This document shows positions 27,693-36,728 of a stretch of DNA of 64,000 nt, piece by piece. The number at the start of each line of letters is the position of its first letter. Positions within the stretch are counted from its first letter, which is position 1. The translations under genes and the position numbers were made by a program. The stretch spans positions 496,001 through 560,000 of the forward strand of contig NZ_BMGP01000003.1 of the NCBI RefSeq assembly GCF_014640255.1. Direction: 5' to 3'. Source of the stretch: Subtercola lobariae (lineage in GTDB: Bacteria; Actinomycetota; Actinomycetes; Actinomycetales; Microbacteriaceae). The notes under the pieces were generated by a model that was not told the DNA's origin, did not search any database, and saw nothing but the letters and a program-made list of their open reading frames with translations.

Positions 27693-28889
27693 GTGGTTTC
27701 TACGATTTCTGCGGGGGTGGCGCGGCGCATAGCGCTGGGCGCGCAAGGGTTCGGTTCGGGCGGGGCGAGCCGGGCATCCACTGTGGGCCTGCGACAGCTC
27801 ACAGGGCTGGTGAACAGGCTCGCGTTGCTGCAGATCGATTCGGTGAACGTGTTCGAGCGCAGCCACTACATGCCTGCGTTCTCGCGGCTCGGGCCCTATC
27901 AGAAGACCGATCTCGACCGGCTGACCTACGGCAAACGCATGATCGAGTACTGGGCGCACGAGGCGTCGTTCATTCCGGTCGAGACCTTTCCGCTGCTGCG
28001 CTGGCGCATGGCCGACTTTCGGGCGCACTCGACCAAGCCAGGCTCGTGGGCCGAGGCGAACCCGCAGATGCTGCGGTGGCTGTTGGCTGAGCTGGCCGAG
28101 AAGGGGCCGCTGCCCGCCAGCGCCATCGAGCACGAGTCGAACAAGGGCACCGGCTCGTGGTGGGGCTGGTCTGACGTCAAGGTCGGGCTCGAGACGCTCT
28201 TTCGCTGGGGCGATGTGGTGAGTGCCGGGCGCACCCGGTTCGAGCGAACCTACGCGCTGCCAGAGCACGTGCTGCCGGCCGAGATTGCCTCGCGAGAGGT
28301 CACGCGACCCGACGCGATTCGTGAACTCGTGGCCATTTCGGCGAAGGCTCACGGCATCGGCACCGCCGGTGACATCGCCGACTATTTTCGGCTGAAGGGG
28401 GTAGATGCTCAGCCGGCCATTCGCGACCTCGAGGCCTCAGGCGAGCTGCTGCCCGTGTCGGTCGAGGGCTGGAACAAACCGGCCTGGCTGCACCGCGACG
28501 CCCGGCAGCCTCGCCGCATCGAGGCCACCGCTCTGCTGTCGCCGTTCGACCCGATGGTGTGGCAGCGCGACCGCGCCGAGCGGCTCTTCGACTTTCACTA
28601 CCGCATCGAGATCTACACTCCGCAGCCCAAGCGAGTGTTCGGGTATTACGTGCTGCCGGTGCTGATCGACGATCGCGTCGTGGGGCGCGTCGACCTCAAG
28701 AACGATCGGCAGGCCGGCGTCTTGCGCGTGCAGGCGGCCTGGAGCGAGCCGAACACTCCCGCAGACGCGGCAGCGCGCCTCGCCATCGTGCTGCGCCAAA
28801 CTGCGGCCTGGCAGAACCTCACCGACGTACTCGTAGCCCCCCGCGGCAACTTCGCGGCGCCCCTGGCCGCGGCCGTAGCCGCGCCTTAG
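27693..28889 (+). CDS. Winged-helix DNA-binding protein, YcaQ-like
   Basis: Belongs to the winged-helix family (formerly DUF1006) that includes YcaQ and AlkX-like crosslink glycosylases, which act on interstrand DNA crosslinks. 398 residues: ARRIALGAQGF near the start, LLQIDSVNVFERSHYMPAFSRL (about 45-66), YEYWxHEAS-type motif EYWAHEASFIP near 88, and a C-terminal ALLSPFDPMVWQRDR near 280. DNA-repair activity is family inference, not shown here. Confidence 0.85.
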   Translation: MVSTISAGVARRIALGAQGFGSGGASRASTVGLRQLTGLVNRLALLQIDSVNVFERSHYMPAFSRLGPYQKTDLDRLTYGKRMIEYWAHEASFIPVETFPLLRWRMADFRAHSTKPGSWAEANPQMLRWLLAELAEKGPLPASAIEHESNKGTGSWWGWSDVKVGLETLFRWGDVVSAGRTRFERTYALPEHVLPAEIASREVTRPDAIRELVAISAKAHGIGTAGDIADYFRLKGVDAQPAIRDLEASGELLPVSVEGWNKPAWLHRDARQPRRIEATALLSPFDPMVWQRDRAERLFDFHYRIEIYTPQPKRVFGYYVLPVLIDDRVVGRVDLKNDRQAGVLRVQAAWSEPNTPADAAARLAIVLRQTAAWQNLTDVLVAPRGNFAAPLAAAVAAP

Positions 28890-28938
28890 GCCCGCACCCG
28901 GGTGCCGCCCCACCTCGCCCGGGCGCGCAACCACCACC

Positions 28939-29002
28939 ACCGCCGCGAGGATTCATGCGACGCCAGTCCCGCCACTACCGCCGCGAGGATTCATGCGGCG
29001 CC
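28939..29002. repeat. Two 26-base direct repeats, 38-base period
   Basis: Units 28939-28964 and 28977-29002, both containing GCCGCGAGGATTCATGCG, with one mismatch. They lie in the 135-base gap where 27693-28889 and htpX converge. Each could fold weakly (CGCCGC with GCGGCG). Role not known. Confidence 0.55.
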
Positions 29003-29024
29003 GCCCGCAGGGCGGGCCATATGC

Positions 29025-29900
29025 TCAGAAACTGCCGCCCATTTTTTCTAGGCGCGCGATGCGGTCGGGGATGGGCGGATGCGTCGCGAAGAGGCGGTTC
29101 ATGAGGCCGGGCTTCAGGGGGTCGGCTATCCACATGTGCGCCATGCTCGTGGTCTGCTTCTGCATGGGTTTGCCGTAGGCCTCGAGCTTTTCGAGGGCGG
29201 AGGCCAGGGCATCCGGATGCCGCGTGGTGAGCGCACTCGTGGCGTCGGCCAAATACTCCCGTTGCCGTGACACGGCGAGTTGCACGACGGTCGCGATGAT
29301 GGGCGCGATAACCGCCGCCACCAGCCCGAGAACGAGCACCAGCGGATTGTTGTTGTTATTGTTGCCGCGCCCGAAGAAGGCCATGCGCAAGAACATGTCG
29401 GCGATGAGCCCCACCGCCACCACGAGCCCGTAGACGATCAGCGACACGCGAATGTCGTAGTTCTGCACGTGCCCCATCTCGTGCGCCATGACGCCTTCGA
29501 GCTCGGAGTCGGTCATGATGTCGAGCAGCCCCGTGGTGACCGCGACCACGGAGTGCTTCGGGTCGCGCCCGGTGGCGAAGGCGTTCGGCGCCGCATCGTT
29601 GATGATGTAGACCTTCGGCATGGGCTGCCCGGTGGTGATGGCGAGGTTCTCCACAACGCGCCAGAGCCTCGGATTGTCGGCCTTCTGAATCTCGATGGCG
29701 CCCGACTGCATGACGGCCTGCGACGCAGCGAAGAAGTACTGAAAAATGGCGAACCCGATGGCGAACACCAGAATCACGATGGTCAGGCTGTAGCTGCTGT
29801 AGAGGTACCCGGCAAGCCAGCCGAGGCCGCCGATGATGATGACGAACAGCACCAGAATCACCACGGTGTTGCGCTTGTTCGCCGCTATTGCTTTATACAT
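29025..29900 (-). CDS. htpX: M48 metalloprotease HtpX
   Basis: Membrane zinc protease of the membrane-protein quality system. 291 residues: two N-terminal helices (about 10-58), HExxH zinc motif HEMGH at 140-144, and two hydrophobic segments (about 155-210) after it. The third ligand glutamate is in the following REYLAD-type segment near 214. It lies 73 bases downstream of lemA on the same strand. lemA-htpX pairing is a common arrangement. Confidence 0.93.
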   Translation of the reverse strand: MYKAIAANKRNTVVILVLFVIIIGGLGWLAGYLYSSYSLTIVILVFAIGFAIFQYFFAASQAVMQSGAIEIQKADNPRLWRVVENLAITTGQPMPKVYIINDAAPNAFATGRDPKHSVVAVTTGLLDIMTDSELEGVMAHEMGHVQNYDIRVSLIVYGLVVAVGLIADMFLRMAFFGRGNNNNNNPLVLVLGLVAAVIAPIIATVVQLAVSRQREYLADATSALTTRHPDALASALEKLEAYGKPMQKQTTSMAHMWIADPLKPGLMNRLFATHPPIPDRIARLEKMGGSF

Positions 29901-29973
29901 GTGACGTTCGGGTCAGAGAGGTTTGTGTCAAAAGAGAGAAAGTACGTGAGGGTGACTGACAATCGCCACTGCT

Positions 29974-30540
29974 CTAGAACTGCACACGCGGCGGCTCTGC
30001 GATGGCAGCCAGGTCGGCCACCTCGAAAAAGTCGCGGGCGGTGAAGCCGAGCCGCTTGGCGAAGACGTTGTTCGGAAAGACCTTGATCTTGGTGTTGAGC
30101 TCGCGCACCCCGCCGTTGTAGAACCGTCGAGACGCCTGCACCTTGTCTTCGGTGTCGACCAGCTCGGCTTGCAACTGCAAGAAGTTCTGCGAAGCCTGCA
30201 GCTGCGGGTACGCCTCGGCGACCGCGAAAATGCTCTTCAGGGCGGTCTGCATGTGGTTCTCGGCAACAGATGCCTCGGCAGGCCCCTGCGCGCTCAGTGT
30301 CTCAGCACGCGCTTTCGTAACCGCCTCGAACACGCCTTTTTCGTGCGCCGCGTAGCCCTTGACCGTCTCGATGAGGTTCGGCAGCAAATCGGCTCGACGC
30401 TTCAGCTGAACGGTGATGTCGCTCCACGCCTCGTCGACGCGAACGTTCAGCGTCACCAGCGAGTTGTAGGTCGCCCACAGGTATATACCGATGATGATGA
30501 CGAGTACGACGACGACGATCAGTGCGATTATCCAGCCCAT
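29974..30540 (-). CDS. lemA: LemA family protein
   Basis: LemA proteins are membrane-anchored helical proteins of unsettled function, often linked with HtpX. 188 residues: one N-terminal helix (about 4-24), then a long alpha-helical domain with the family motifs YNSLVTLNVRVDEAWSDI, QLKRRADLLPNLIETVKGYA and YNGGVRELNTKIKVFPNN. TATAGT ends six bases before the ATG (leaderless type). Confidence 0.93.
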   Translation of the reverse strand: MGWIIALIVVVVLVIIIGIYLWATYNSLVTLNVRVDEAWSDITVQLKRRADLLPNLIETVKGYAAHEKGVFEAVTKARAETLSAQGPAEASVAENHMQTALKSIFAVAEAYPQLQASQNFLQLQAELVDTEDKVQASRRFYNGGVRELNTKIKVFPNNVFAKRLGFTARDFFEVADLAAIAEPPRVQF

Positions 30541-30546
30541 GCCACA

Positions 30547-30552
30547 ACTATA
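30547..30552 (-). promoter_or_regulatory. -10 box TATAGT, leaderless start of lemA
   Basis: TATAGT (minus strand) ends six bases before ATG 30540, with no Shine-Dalgarno. Confidence 0.5.
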
Positions 30553-30615
30553 ACGACTGAGATGTACTCACACAGAGGGGTCGAGGCAAGCTCTCAGCCA
30601 TCGGGCAGCCTCGGG

Positions 30616-32061
30616 TTACGAACGCGCCTCGAGCACCCGTCGCAGCCATGCGAACGACTCTTTCGGCGTGCGATCGAGGGTGCTGAAGTTCACGTGAACG
30701 AGCCCGAAACGCTGACTGAATCCGGCTGCCCATTCGAAGTTGTCGAGGAGAGACCACACGTAGTACCCGCGAAGATCCACCGCCGAGGCCGGGCCGCCGG
30801 GCGCTGTGGCGTCGAGGGCGCACTGCAGATGAGCGGCGAGATAGTCGATGCGCGCGGAGTCGCCGATGCGGGCGACGCCGGTCTCGGCATCCAGAACCAC
30901 CGCATCGGGCAGGCTGACACCGCCCTCGGTGATGAACACCGGTGGCAGTACCTCGCCGTACCGCTCGGCCAGCTCGGTGAGGGCGACGCCGAGAAACTCG
31001 GGAGCGTTCGGCCAGCCGAAACCGGTGCGCGCAAATTCGGGCCACTCGCCGAGGTGAAACGGCAACGACGAGAGCGCACTCGACTCGCCGTCGGGCGAGG
31101 CCACTCCCCCAGCTCCGGCCGCGATGCGGGTGGGAAAGTAGTAGTTCAGCCCGTAGAAATCGAGGGGCTGGTGGATGATCGCCAGATCGCCCGGCTCAGC
31201 CTCGACCAACGGGCGCAGCAGCGCGGCGAACGCCTCTGGCACATCGGGGTACTCGCCGAGCAGCACCGCGTCGCCGAACATCCGGTTGTGCACGATGTCG
31301 AAGAGCCCAGCGAACGCCTCGTCGTCATCGGAGCTGGTCACCGCTGACACCGGCGAGTGCACGTTGGTGATGCCGATGTCGCCGCGAACCGAGGCCCCAC
31401 GCAGGGCCTGCGCGGCGAGCCCGTGGCCGAGCAACTGATTGTGACCCGCGGCCAGCGCGTCGAACAGCAGTGTCGTACCGGGGGCGTGAATGCCGAGTGC
31501 GTAGCCGTTCAGCATGACGGTGGCCGGCTCGTTGATGGTGACCCACCGGTCGACTCGGTCGCCGAAGACCTCGCCCACGGCGTAGGCGTAGTCGCCGAAG
31601 CGTTGCGCGGTGTCGCGGTTCAGCCAGCTGCCACGCAGTTCGAGCGGGGTGTCCCAGTGGAAGAGGGTGGCCATCGGGCTGATTCCGGCCGTGAGCAGCT
31701 CGTCGAGCAACCGGTCGTAGAACGCGATGCCCTGACGGTTGAGGCTACCGGTGCCGCCGGGCTGAAGCCTGGGCCAGCCGAACGAGAACCGGTAGGAGTC
31801 GACGCCGAGGTCGGCCATCAGGGCGACGTCTTCGCTCACCCGGTGAAAGTGGTCTGCCGCGACGTCGGCGTTCGCGCCGCCAGCGATGCGGCCCTGCTGG
31901 TGGCTGAACTCATCCCACACCGACAGTTCGCGGCCGCCATCGTGCACGCCGCCCTCGATCTGAAATGCCGCAGTGGCAACTCCCATCACGAAACCGGCGG
32001 GGATGATCGAGGCGAACGCCTCGGCCTCGGCCATGGCGGCGTCGCGGGCGTTCTCGCTCAT
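30616..32061 (-). CDS. GH1 beta-glucosidase/glycosidase
   Basis: Retaining glycoside hydrolase family 1 enzyme, 481 residues, cytoplasmic (no signal peptide). Acid/base E178 is in TINEP and the nucleophile is E379 in ITEGG, where the usual N of TENG is G. The segments QIEGGVHDGGRE and FHWDTPLEL are typical of the family. The last gene of a five-gene operon. A longer in-frame reading back to 32829 is not coding; ATG 32061 overlaps the oxidase stop (ATGA). The substrate is unknown; the neighbours suggest an imported glycoside. Confidence 0.9.
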   Translation of the reverse strand: MSENARDAAMAEAEAFASIIPAGFVMGVATAAFQIEGGVHDGGRELSVWDEFSHQQGRIAGGANADVAADHFHRVSEDVALMADLGVDSYRFSFGWPRLQPGGTGSLNRQGIAFYDRLLDELLTAGISPMATLFHWDTPLELRGSWLNRDTAQRFGDYAYAVGEVFGDRVDRWVTINEPATVMLNGYALGIHAPGTTLLFDALAAGHNQLLGHGLAAQALRGASVRGDIGITNVHSPVSAVTSSDDDEAFAGLFDIVHNRMFGDAVLLGEYPDVPEAFAALLRPLVEAEPGDLAIIHQPLDFYGLNYYFPTRIAAGAGGVASPDGESSALSSLPFHLGEWPEFARTGFGWPNAPEFLGVALTELAERYGEVLPPVFITEGGVSLPDAVVLDAETGVARIGDSARIDYLAAHLQCALDATAPGGPASAVDLRGYYVWSLLDNFEWAAGFSQRFGLVHVNFSTLDRTPKESFAWLRRVLEARS

Positions 32062-33371
32062 CGGCCGAGCACCCGCTCGAGGTACGTGTTCGCGAAGCGC
32101 CGCTCGGGGTCGAGCCGGTCGCGCACCGCGAGAAACTCGTCGAAGTGCGGGTACACGGTGCGCAACGACGCGGCGTCGCGGGTGTTCATCTTGCCCCAGT
32201 GCGGCCTGCCGTGGTGCGCCATCATGATCTCCTCGACCGCCCGAAAGTACTCTGCCGGGTCGTCTCGGTAGTAACGGTGCACTGCAATGTATCCCGTTTC
32301 GCGACCCGAGGCGGTCGAGAGCAGCACATCGTCGGCCGCAGCGAAGCGCACTTCGATGGGAAACGAGATGCGCCAGCCCCGACTCTCGATGAGGTCGTCG
32401 ATCTCCCCCAGCACGGTGGGTACGTCTTCGGCGGGCACGGCGTACTCCATCTCGACAAAGCGCACGGTGCGTTTCGTGGCGAAGACCCGGGCCGATAGAT
32501 CGCTGAATTCTCGCGTGCCAGTGAGTTTCTCGGCCGCCCGATTGATGTGCGGGATGACCGCGGGAACCGCCCGCCCGGCCATACAGGTGACCCGAAAGAG
32601 CTGATTCGATACGAGCTCGTCGTCGATGAACCTGCGCAGCGGCGAGAGCGGCCGCCGAACGGTGTGTGCGGGGAGTCGCGCGTTCGTCTTGGTAAGTGCG
32701 GTGCGGGTGTGCGGAAACCAGTAGAACTCGAAGTGGTCGACGGCGTCGGCACGGGCATCCACTCGCGAAAGCACGTCGTCGAGCGGCTCGGCGGCTTCGG
32801 TGGCGTGCAGCACGAACGTGGGCACGCACTGCAGCGTCACCTCGACGATGATGCCGAGCGAGCCGAGGCCGAGGGCCACGGCCGGCAGCAGCTCGACGTT
32901 CTCGGTCTCGCTCACGGTGAGCAGCGACCCGTCGCCCACCACCAGAACAGCGCCGACCACCTGGGTCGAGATGCCGCCGAACCTCCGACCGGTGCCGTGC
33001 GTGCCGGTGGAGATGGCGCCGCTGATGGTCTGTCGATCGATGTCGCCGAGGTTTTGCATGGCGAGCCCGAACGGCGCCAAAAGGCGCGGAATCTCGTGCA
33101 GAAACGTGCCGCCGGCTAGCGTGACCTGCAAGCGTGCACTGTCGACCGAACGTATGCCTCTCAGGGCATGTAGGTCGAGCTGCACTCCCCCGGCCACCGC
33201 GATTCCGCTGAAACTATGGCCTGCGCCGACGGCCTTGATGCGCATTCCCGACTTCGCCGCGGCTATGACGGCACGCTGCACCGCCTCGACTCTCGACGGC
33301 CTTTCGACCCGGGCCGGCTTCACCGCTTCGGTGCGGCCCCAGTTGCGCCAAACCGCTCCCGTCGCCGTCAC
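32058..33371 (-). CDS. FAD-linked lactone oxidase (ALO/GULO family)
   Basis: Flavoprotein of the VAO superfamily, like D-arabinono- and L-gulono-1,4-lactone oxidases. 437 residues: FAD domain (about 15-185) with GAGHSFSG (H52, the position of covalent flavin attachment in relatives), and the ALO-type C-terminal domain. The substrate may be a lactone, an alditol or an unrelated sugar; the family alone does not decide it. Its start overlaps the PLP enzyme stop by four bases and its stop overlaps the GH1 start. Confidence 0.85.
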   Translation of the reverse strand: MTATGAVWRNWGRTEAVKPARVERPSRVEAVQRAVIAAAKSGMRIKAVGAGHSFSGIAVAGGVQLDLHALRGIRSVDSARLQVTLAGGTFLHEIPRLLAPFGLAMQNLGDIDRQTISGAISTGTHGTGRRFGGISTQVVGAVLVVGDGSLLTVSETENVELLPAVALGLGSLGIIVEVTLQCVPTFVLHATEAAEPLDDVLSRVDARADAVDHFEFYWFPHTRTALTKTNARLPAHTVRRPLSPLRRFIDDELVSNQLFRVTCMAGRAVPAVIPHINRAAEKLTGTREFSDLSARVFATKRTVRFVEMEYAVPAEDVPTVLGEIDDLIESRGWRISFPIEVRFAAADDVLLSTASGRETGYIAVHRYYRDDPAEYFRAVEEIMMAHHGRPHWGKMNTRDAASLRTVYPHFDEFLAVRDRLDPERRFANTYLERVLGR

Positions 33372-34627
33372 AGAAACGCCTTATTCTCGCCCCGATAAGT
33401 GGGCAGTGCGGCGACAATGGATGCTGCGCCCCGCACCTGGTCGTCGACGAGCTGAAACTCGGTGACGTGCTCAGAGAGCTCCCCCGATTTGGTGTGCCGC
33501 AGCCAGACCCGGTCACCGGGTCGCAGCACCTCGGCGGCCGCACCCGAGAGCGGAGTCTGAACCTCGCCCGCCATCTCGCGGGCCTGCATCTTCAGGTCGA
33601 GGGGCCACACGATTTCGGGCAGCCGGTCGGGTTGCGCCGGCCCCGAGGCGATCCAGCCGCCACCGAGCAGCGTCGCCATCTTCGGCGTGGGTTTGCGCAC
33701 CACCGAGAGCGCGAACGCTGCCGCGGGCGCGGGCTGAAACCGCGAGTAGGTGTCGAAGAGGTGGCCGCCGAAGAGCCCGCTGCCGGCGGCGATCTCGGTG
33801 ACGGATGAGTCGGCAGAAGTGCTCTCGAGCGACCCTGTACCGCCACCGTTCACGAACTCGAGATCGGCCACCTCGCGCACGGCGCGCACAACGGCACCCC
33901 GCCGGTCGGCGAGTTCGGCGATGGATTGGTGCTGCATCCAGTCGAGCACCCGTGCCCTGGCAGGGTTGCCTTTCGGCCGGTTGCCGACTCCCGCGATCTG
34001 CGCCTCGTAGCCCATCAGCCCCACCAGGCTGAAGCCCGGGCGCGACTCGACGACCTGCGCGAGCGTGCGCGCCTCGCCCACCGTGAAGATGGGCGAACGC
34101 CACACCCCGATATGCCCGAGGGCACGCGTGACATACGACGTGTCGAGTTCGATGCAGATGCGGATGCTCGCGCGGACCTTCGGCGAAACGACGGCGTCAA
34201 TGAGATCGAGCTGACTCACCGAGTCGATCATCAACGTCACCCGTGAGGCGAGCCGATCATCCGACGCCAATCGAGCGATCGCGGCGCGGTCGACCGTGGG
34301 GTACCCGACCACCACGTCGTCGATGGTCTCGGCGAGCCAGAGCGCCTCGGGCAGCGTGTAGGCGAGAATTCCGGCGTAACCCGGTAACGCGAGCACGGCG
34401 TCGAGCACCTCGCGAACGCGAACCGATTTGCTGGCGACACGAATGGGTTTACCCGCCGCGCGATCGAGCATCGAGAAAGCGTTGTGCGCGAGCGCGGTCA
34501 GGCTGAGTGCGGCCAGCGGGGTATCGAGGTTCGCCGTTGCCGCGGTGAGGTCGCCCCAGTACTGCGCAGGGTTCTGCCAGGGCGTGGCCTCGGAGCGGGT
34601 GAGGGCGAAGGGCAGGGTGGCAGGCAT
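33368..34627 (-). CDS. PLP fold-type III enzyme, D-threonine aldolase-like
   Basis: Alanine-racemase-fold PLP enzyme of the D-threonine aldolase/amino acid deaminase group. 419 residues: PLP lysine K67 in RVASKSVRVRE, phosphate-binding GGGTGS at 261-266, and GSGLFGGHLFD near 280; the C-terminus is beta-rich, as in D-threonine aldolases. Overlaps its neighbours (one base with the MFS gene, four with the oxidase). Cleaves or deaminates a beta-hydroxy or D-amino acid by family inference; the real substrate is unknown. Confidence 0.8.
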   Translation of the reverse strand: MPATLPFALTRSEATPWQNPAQYWGDLTAATANLDTPLAALSLTALAHNAFSMLDRAAGKPIRVASKSVRVREVLDAVLALPGYAGILAYTLPEALWLAETIDDVVVGYPTVDRAAIARLASDDRLASRVTLMIDSVSQLDLIDAVVSPKVRASIRICIELDTSYVTRALGHIGVWRSPIFTVGEARTLAQVVESRPGFSLVGLMGYEAQIAGVGNRPKGNPARARVLDWMQHQSIAELADRRGAVVRAVREVADLEFVNGGGTGSLESTSADSSVTEIAAGSGLFGGHLFDTYSRFQPAPAAAFALSVVRKPTPKMATLLGGGWIASGPAQPDRLPEIVWPLDLKMQAREMAGEVQTPLSGAAAEVLRPGDRVWLRHTKSGELSEHVTEFQLVDDQVRGAASIVAALPTYRGENKAFL

Positions 34628-36003
34628 CAGCGAACCGATTTCACTCGGGCCACGGCGAAAGCACCCGCGGCGGCGAACAGACCAGACAACACGAAAAGGG
34701 CGGTGAAACCGCCGAACAGGGCGACGACTCCGGCACCGAGCAGGGGTGCGATGGCTTGCGGAACGGCGGTGGCGATGTTCATGATGCCGAGGTCTTTGCC
34801 TCTGGTGGCGGGGTCGGGCAGCACCTGGGTTGCGAGCGCCTGATCGACCGAGAGAAAGCAGCCGTAGCCGAGGCCGAGCAAGCCGCCGGCCACCATCGCC
34901 ACGTCAAGCGACGGAACGAAGGCGAGCAGCAGCGCGGCCACGGCCTGAAGTGCAGACGACACGAACACGAAAACCCGCCGCCGGCCGATTCGGTCAGACA
35001 GTGCACCCGCGCCGAGGGCGGCGATGATGACGAACACCATGTAGATGAGCACCAGCAGAATCAGGTCGTCTTGGGCCGAGGCATCGTTCAGCCCGAACAT
35101 CAAGAAGTAGAGCAAGAGGGCCGTGCCGAGGGCGTTGCCGATGTTGACGAGAATGCGGCTGAGCAGGGTGAATCCGAAGTCGGGGTACTTTCGAGGGCTG
35201 ATCCAGAACCCATCGACGAAGGCGCGGGCCGTGACACGAGCTCGGTCGGCTTTCGGCAGCACGGTGTCGGGCATCCAGATGCAGAACGGAGCGACCAACA
35301 CGACCAGGGCGACGGCCACCGCGAGGTAGCCCACGAAGAGACCGGTGAACACGGCGGTGACGAGCACCAGACCCAAGATGATGCCGATGGCCTGCGGTGC
35401 CGAGAGCCAGCCCGAGACGTAGCCGCGCTGACCCACCGGAACCTGGTCTGAGATCGTGGCGGTGAGTGATGCCGTCACGATGCAGAAGCCGATGATGGCG
35501 AGAGTCCAGAAGATGCCCACGCCGACGAGCGACTCCTGGGCGCCCAAGAGCACCAGTGAGACCGCGAAGAGCAGGGTGCCGAAGGCGATCCAGGGGCGAC
35601 GGCGACCGAAGCGCGACGTGGTGCGATCAGACATGGCGCCGGTGATGGGAAAGGTGATGAGCGCAGCGACGCCCGAAATGCCGGAGATGACGCCGAACGC
35701 CACCACGCTGTCCATCCAGTTGCCCGTGTTCACCCGGTTCTCGACCTGCAAGGGCAGCAAGAGCTGAATGGGGGTGAGCTGGGCCATCCAGATGCCGAGC
35801 CAGGCGATGGCGAAGAGGGCGATCCAGCCGCCGCCGATGCGTTTGGTAGGTTCGGTGAAGACACCGAGCACGCCGACGCCGCCGAGGGCGGAGCCGCTGC
35901 CGGTCGGGGCTTCGGCGGTGAAGTCGCCTGCGCCGCTCGTGCCCTTCGCGCCGCTCATGCCCGCCGCGCCGCTGGCGCCACTCGCGTCACCTGTGCCGCT
36001 CAT
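34627..36003 (-). CDS. MFS transporter (sugar/drug type)
   Basis: Major facilitator superfamily permease with 12 predicted helices over 458 residues. The MFS loop 2-3 motif is present as GAMSDRTTSRFGRRRPW near 125. The N-terminal 45 residues are a Gly/Ala/Thr-rich cytoplasmic extension with repeated GxSGA patterns. The loop motif with RFGRRRPW is typical of SLC45/GPH-like sugar transporters. It lies in the operon downstream of tetR with a four-base overlap and probably imports the substrate of the enzymes that follow. Confidence 0.82.
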   Translation of the reverse strand: MSGTGDASGASGAAGMSGAKGTSGAGDFTAEAPTGSGSALGGVGVLGVFTEPTKRIGGGWIALFAIAWLGIWMAQLTPIQLLLPLQVENRVNTGNWMDSVVAFGVISGISGVAALITFPITGAMSDRTTSRFGRRRPWIAFGTLLFAVSLVLLGAQESLVGVGIFWTLAIIGFCIVTASLTATISDQVPVGQRGYVSGWLSAPQAIGIILGLVLVTAVFTGLFVGYLAVAVALVVLVAPFCIWMPDTVLPKADRARVTARAFVDGFWISPRKYPDFGFTLLSRILVNIGNALGTALLLYFLMFGLNDASAQDDLILLVLIYMVFVIIAALGAGALSDRIGRRRVFVFVSSALQAVAALLLAFVPSLDVAMVAGGLLGLGYGCFLSVDQALATQVLPDPATRGKDLGIMNIATAVPQAIAPLLGAGVVALFGGFTALFVLSGLFAAAGAFAVARVKSVR

Positions 36004-36596
36004 GCGGCTTCTGCCAATGCGCTCAACGAGTCTGCAGCGAAGTCGATGATGGCGTGCGCCGCAGCGTCGTCGCGATTCACCAGCCAGCCGATGGTGAGGC
36101 CGTCGGTCAGAACGACCAACACGGTTGCGAGTTCGGCCGCCGGCTTACTCCACCGAAGCCCCGTGGAGGCAGCCGCAACGTCGAGCGCCTGCTCGGCCAG
36201 AGCGTAGTACCGCTCGTACTGCATCTTAGCGAGGGGCTCGAGCTCGGGCGAGCGCATGGCGTATTGCGTCAGTTCGAACATGGCCTTCTCTCTCATCGGG
36301 TTTTCGCGCAGAACGTCGAAGTAGTGCATCAGACCCTCGCGCAGGGTGTCGCGCATCGAGCCGCCGCGCAGCTCAAGTCGAGTCAAGGCCAGCTCTTCAC
36401 TCGCGATGACCGAGTTCACCAGCTCGGCGATGAGCTCATCGCGACTCGCGAAGGCGTAGTGAAAGCTGGCCAGCGAAACGCCGGCTTCGGCCACAATGGC
36501 GCGGGTGGTGGCGCCCTGGATGCCCTGCGCAGCCACCACGCGAAGCGCAGCCTCGAGCAGCAGCTCACGGCGCTCGGCAACGGGTAGTCGGGGCAT
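36000..36596 (-). CDS. TetR family regulator of the 30.6-36.6 kb operon
   Basis: One-component repressor. 198 residues: N-terminal HTH (about 12-55) with the recognition segment TTRAIVAEAGVSLASFHYAF, then a ligand domain. It is the first gene of the operon it presumably controls. A perfect dyad TGGGTCATCTGACCCA lies 34 bases before its ATG, just downstream of a CATAAT -10 box, so it likely represses its own operon. The ATG is preceded by AAGGTGAG. The ligand is unknown. Confidence 0.88.
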   Translation of the reverse strand: MPRLPVAERRELLLEAALRVVAAQGIQGATTRAIVAEAGVSLASFHYAFASRDELIAELVNSVIASEELALTRLELRGGSMRDTLREGLMHYFDVLRENPMREKAMFELTQYAMRSPELEPLAKMQYERYYALAEQALDVAAASTGLRWSKPAAELATVLVVLTDGLTIGWLVNRDDAAAHAIIDFAADSLSALAEAA

Positions 36597-36629
36597 TGCT
36601 CACCTTCGTTGGTGTGGGGCCTTCTCGAG

Positions 36630-36645
36630 TGGGTCATCTGACCCA
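36630..36645. promoter_or_regulatory. TetR operator TGGGTCATCTGACCCA
   Basis: Perfect seven-base inverted repeat with a two-base centre. It sits between the CATAAT -10 (36654-36659, minus strand) and the tetR ATG, where a repressor would block the start of transcription. Size and symmetry fit TetR sites. The operator assignment is inference. Confidence 0.7.
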
Positions 36646-36691
36646 GTTGAGCGATTATGACACGAAACACTACATGCAACCGCATGGTGCT

Positions 36692-36721
36692 TTGACATCG
36701 CGCCGATTTGCTTGCTAAATG
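36692..36721 (+). promoter_or_regulatory. -35 TTGACA and -10 TAAAT promoter of surface protein
   Basis: Perfect TTGACA at 36692-36697, 17-18 bases before TAAAT (36716-36720). The GTG at 36729 follows by seven to eight bases, so the mRNA may be leaderless. This supports GTG 36729 as the start. Confidence 0.5.
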
Positions 36722-36728
36722 GAAGAAC

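Noticed and set aside
30616-32829. 737-residue reading frame through the GH1 gene
   Set aside because: The first 256 residues are Arg/Ala-rich antiframe sequence overlapping the lactone oxidase; the GH1 protein starts at ATG 32061, with the ATGA overlap.
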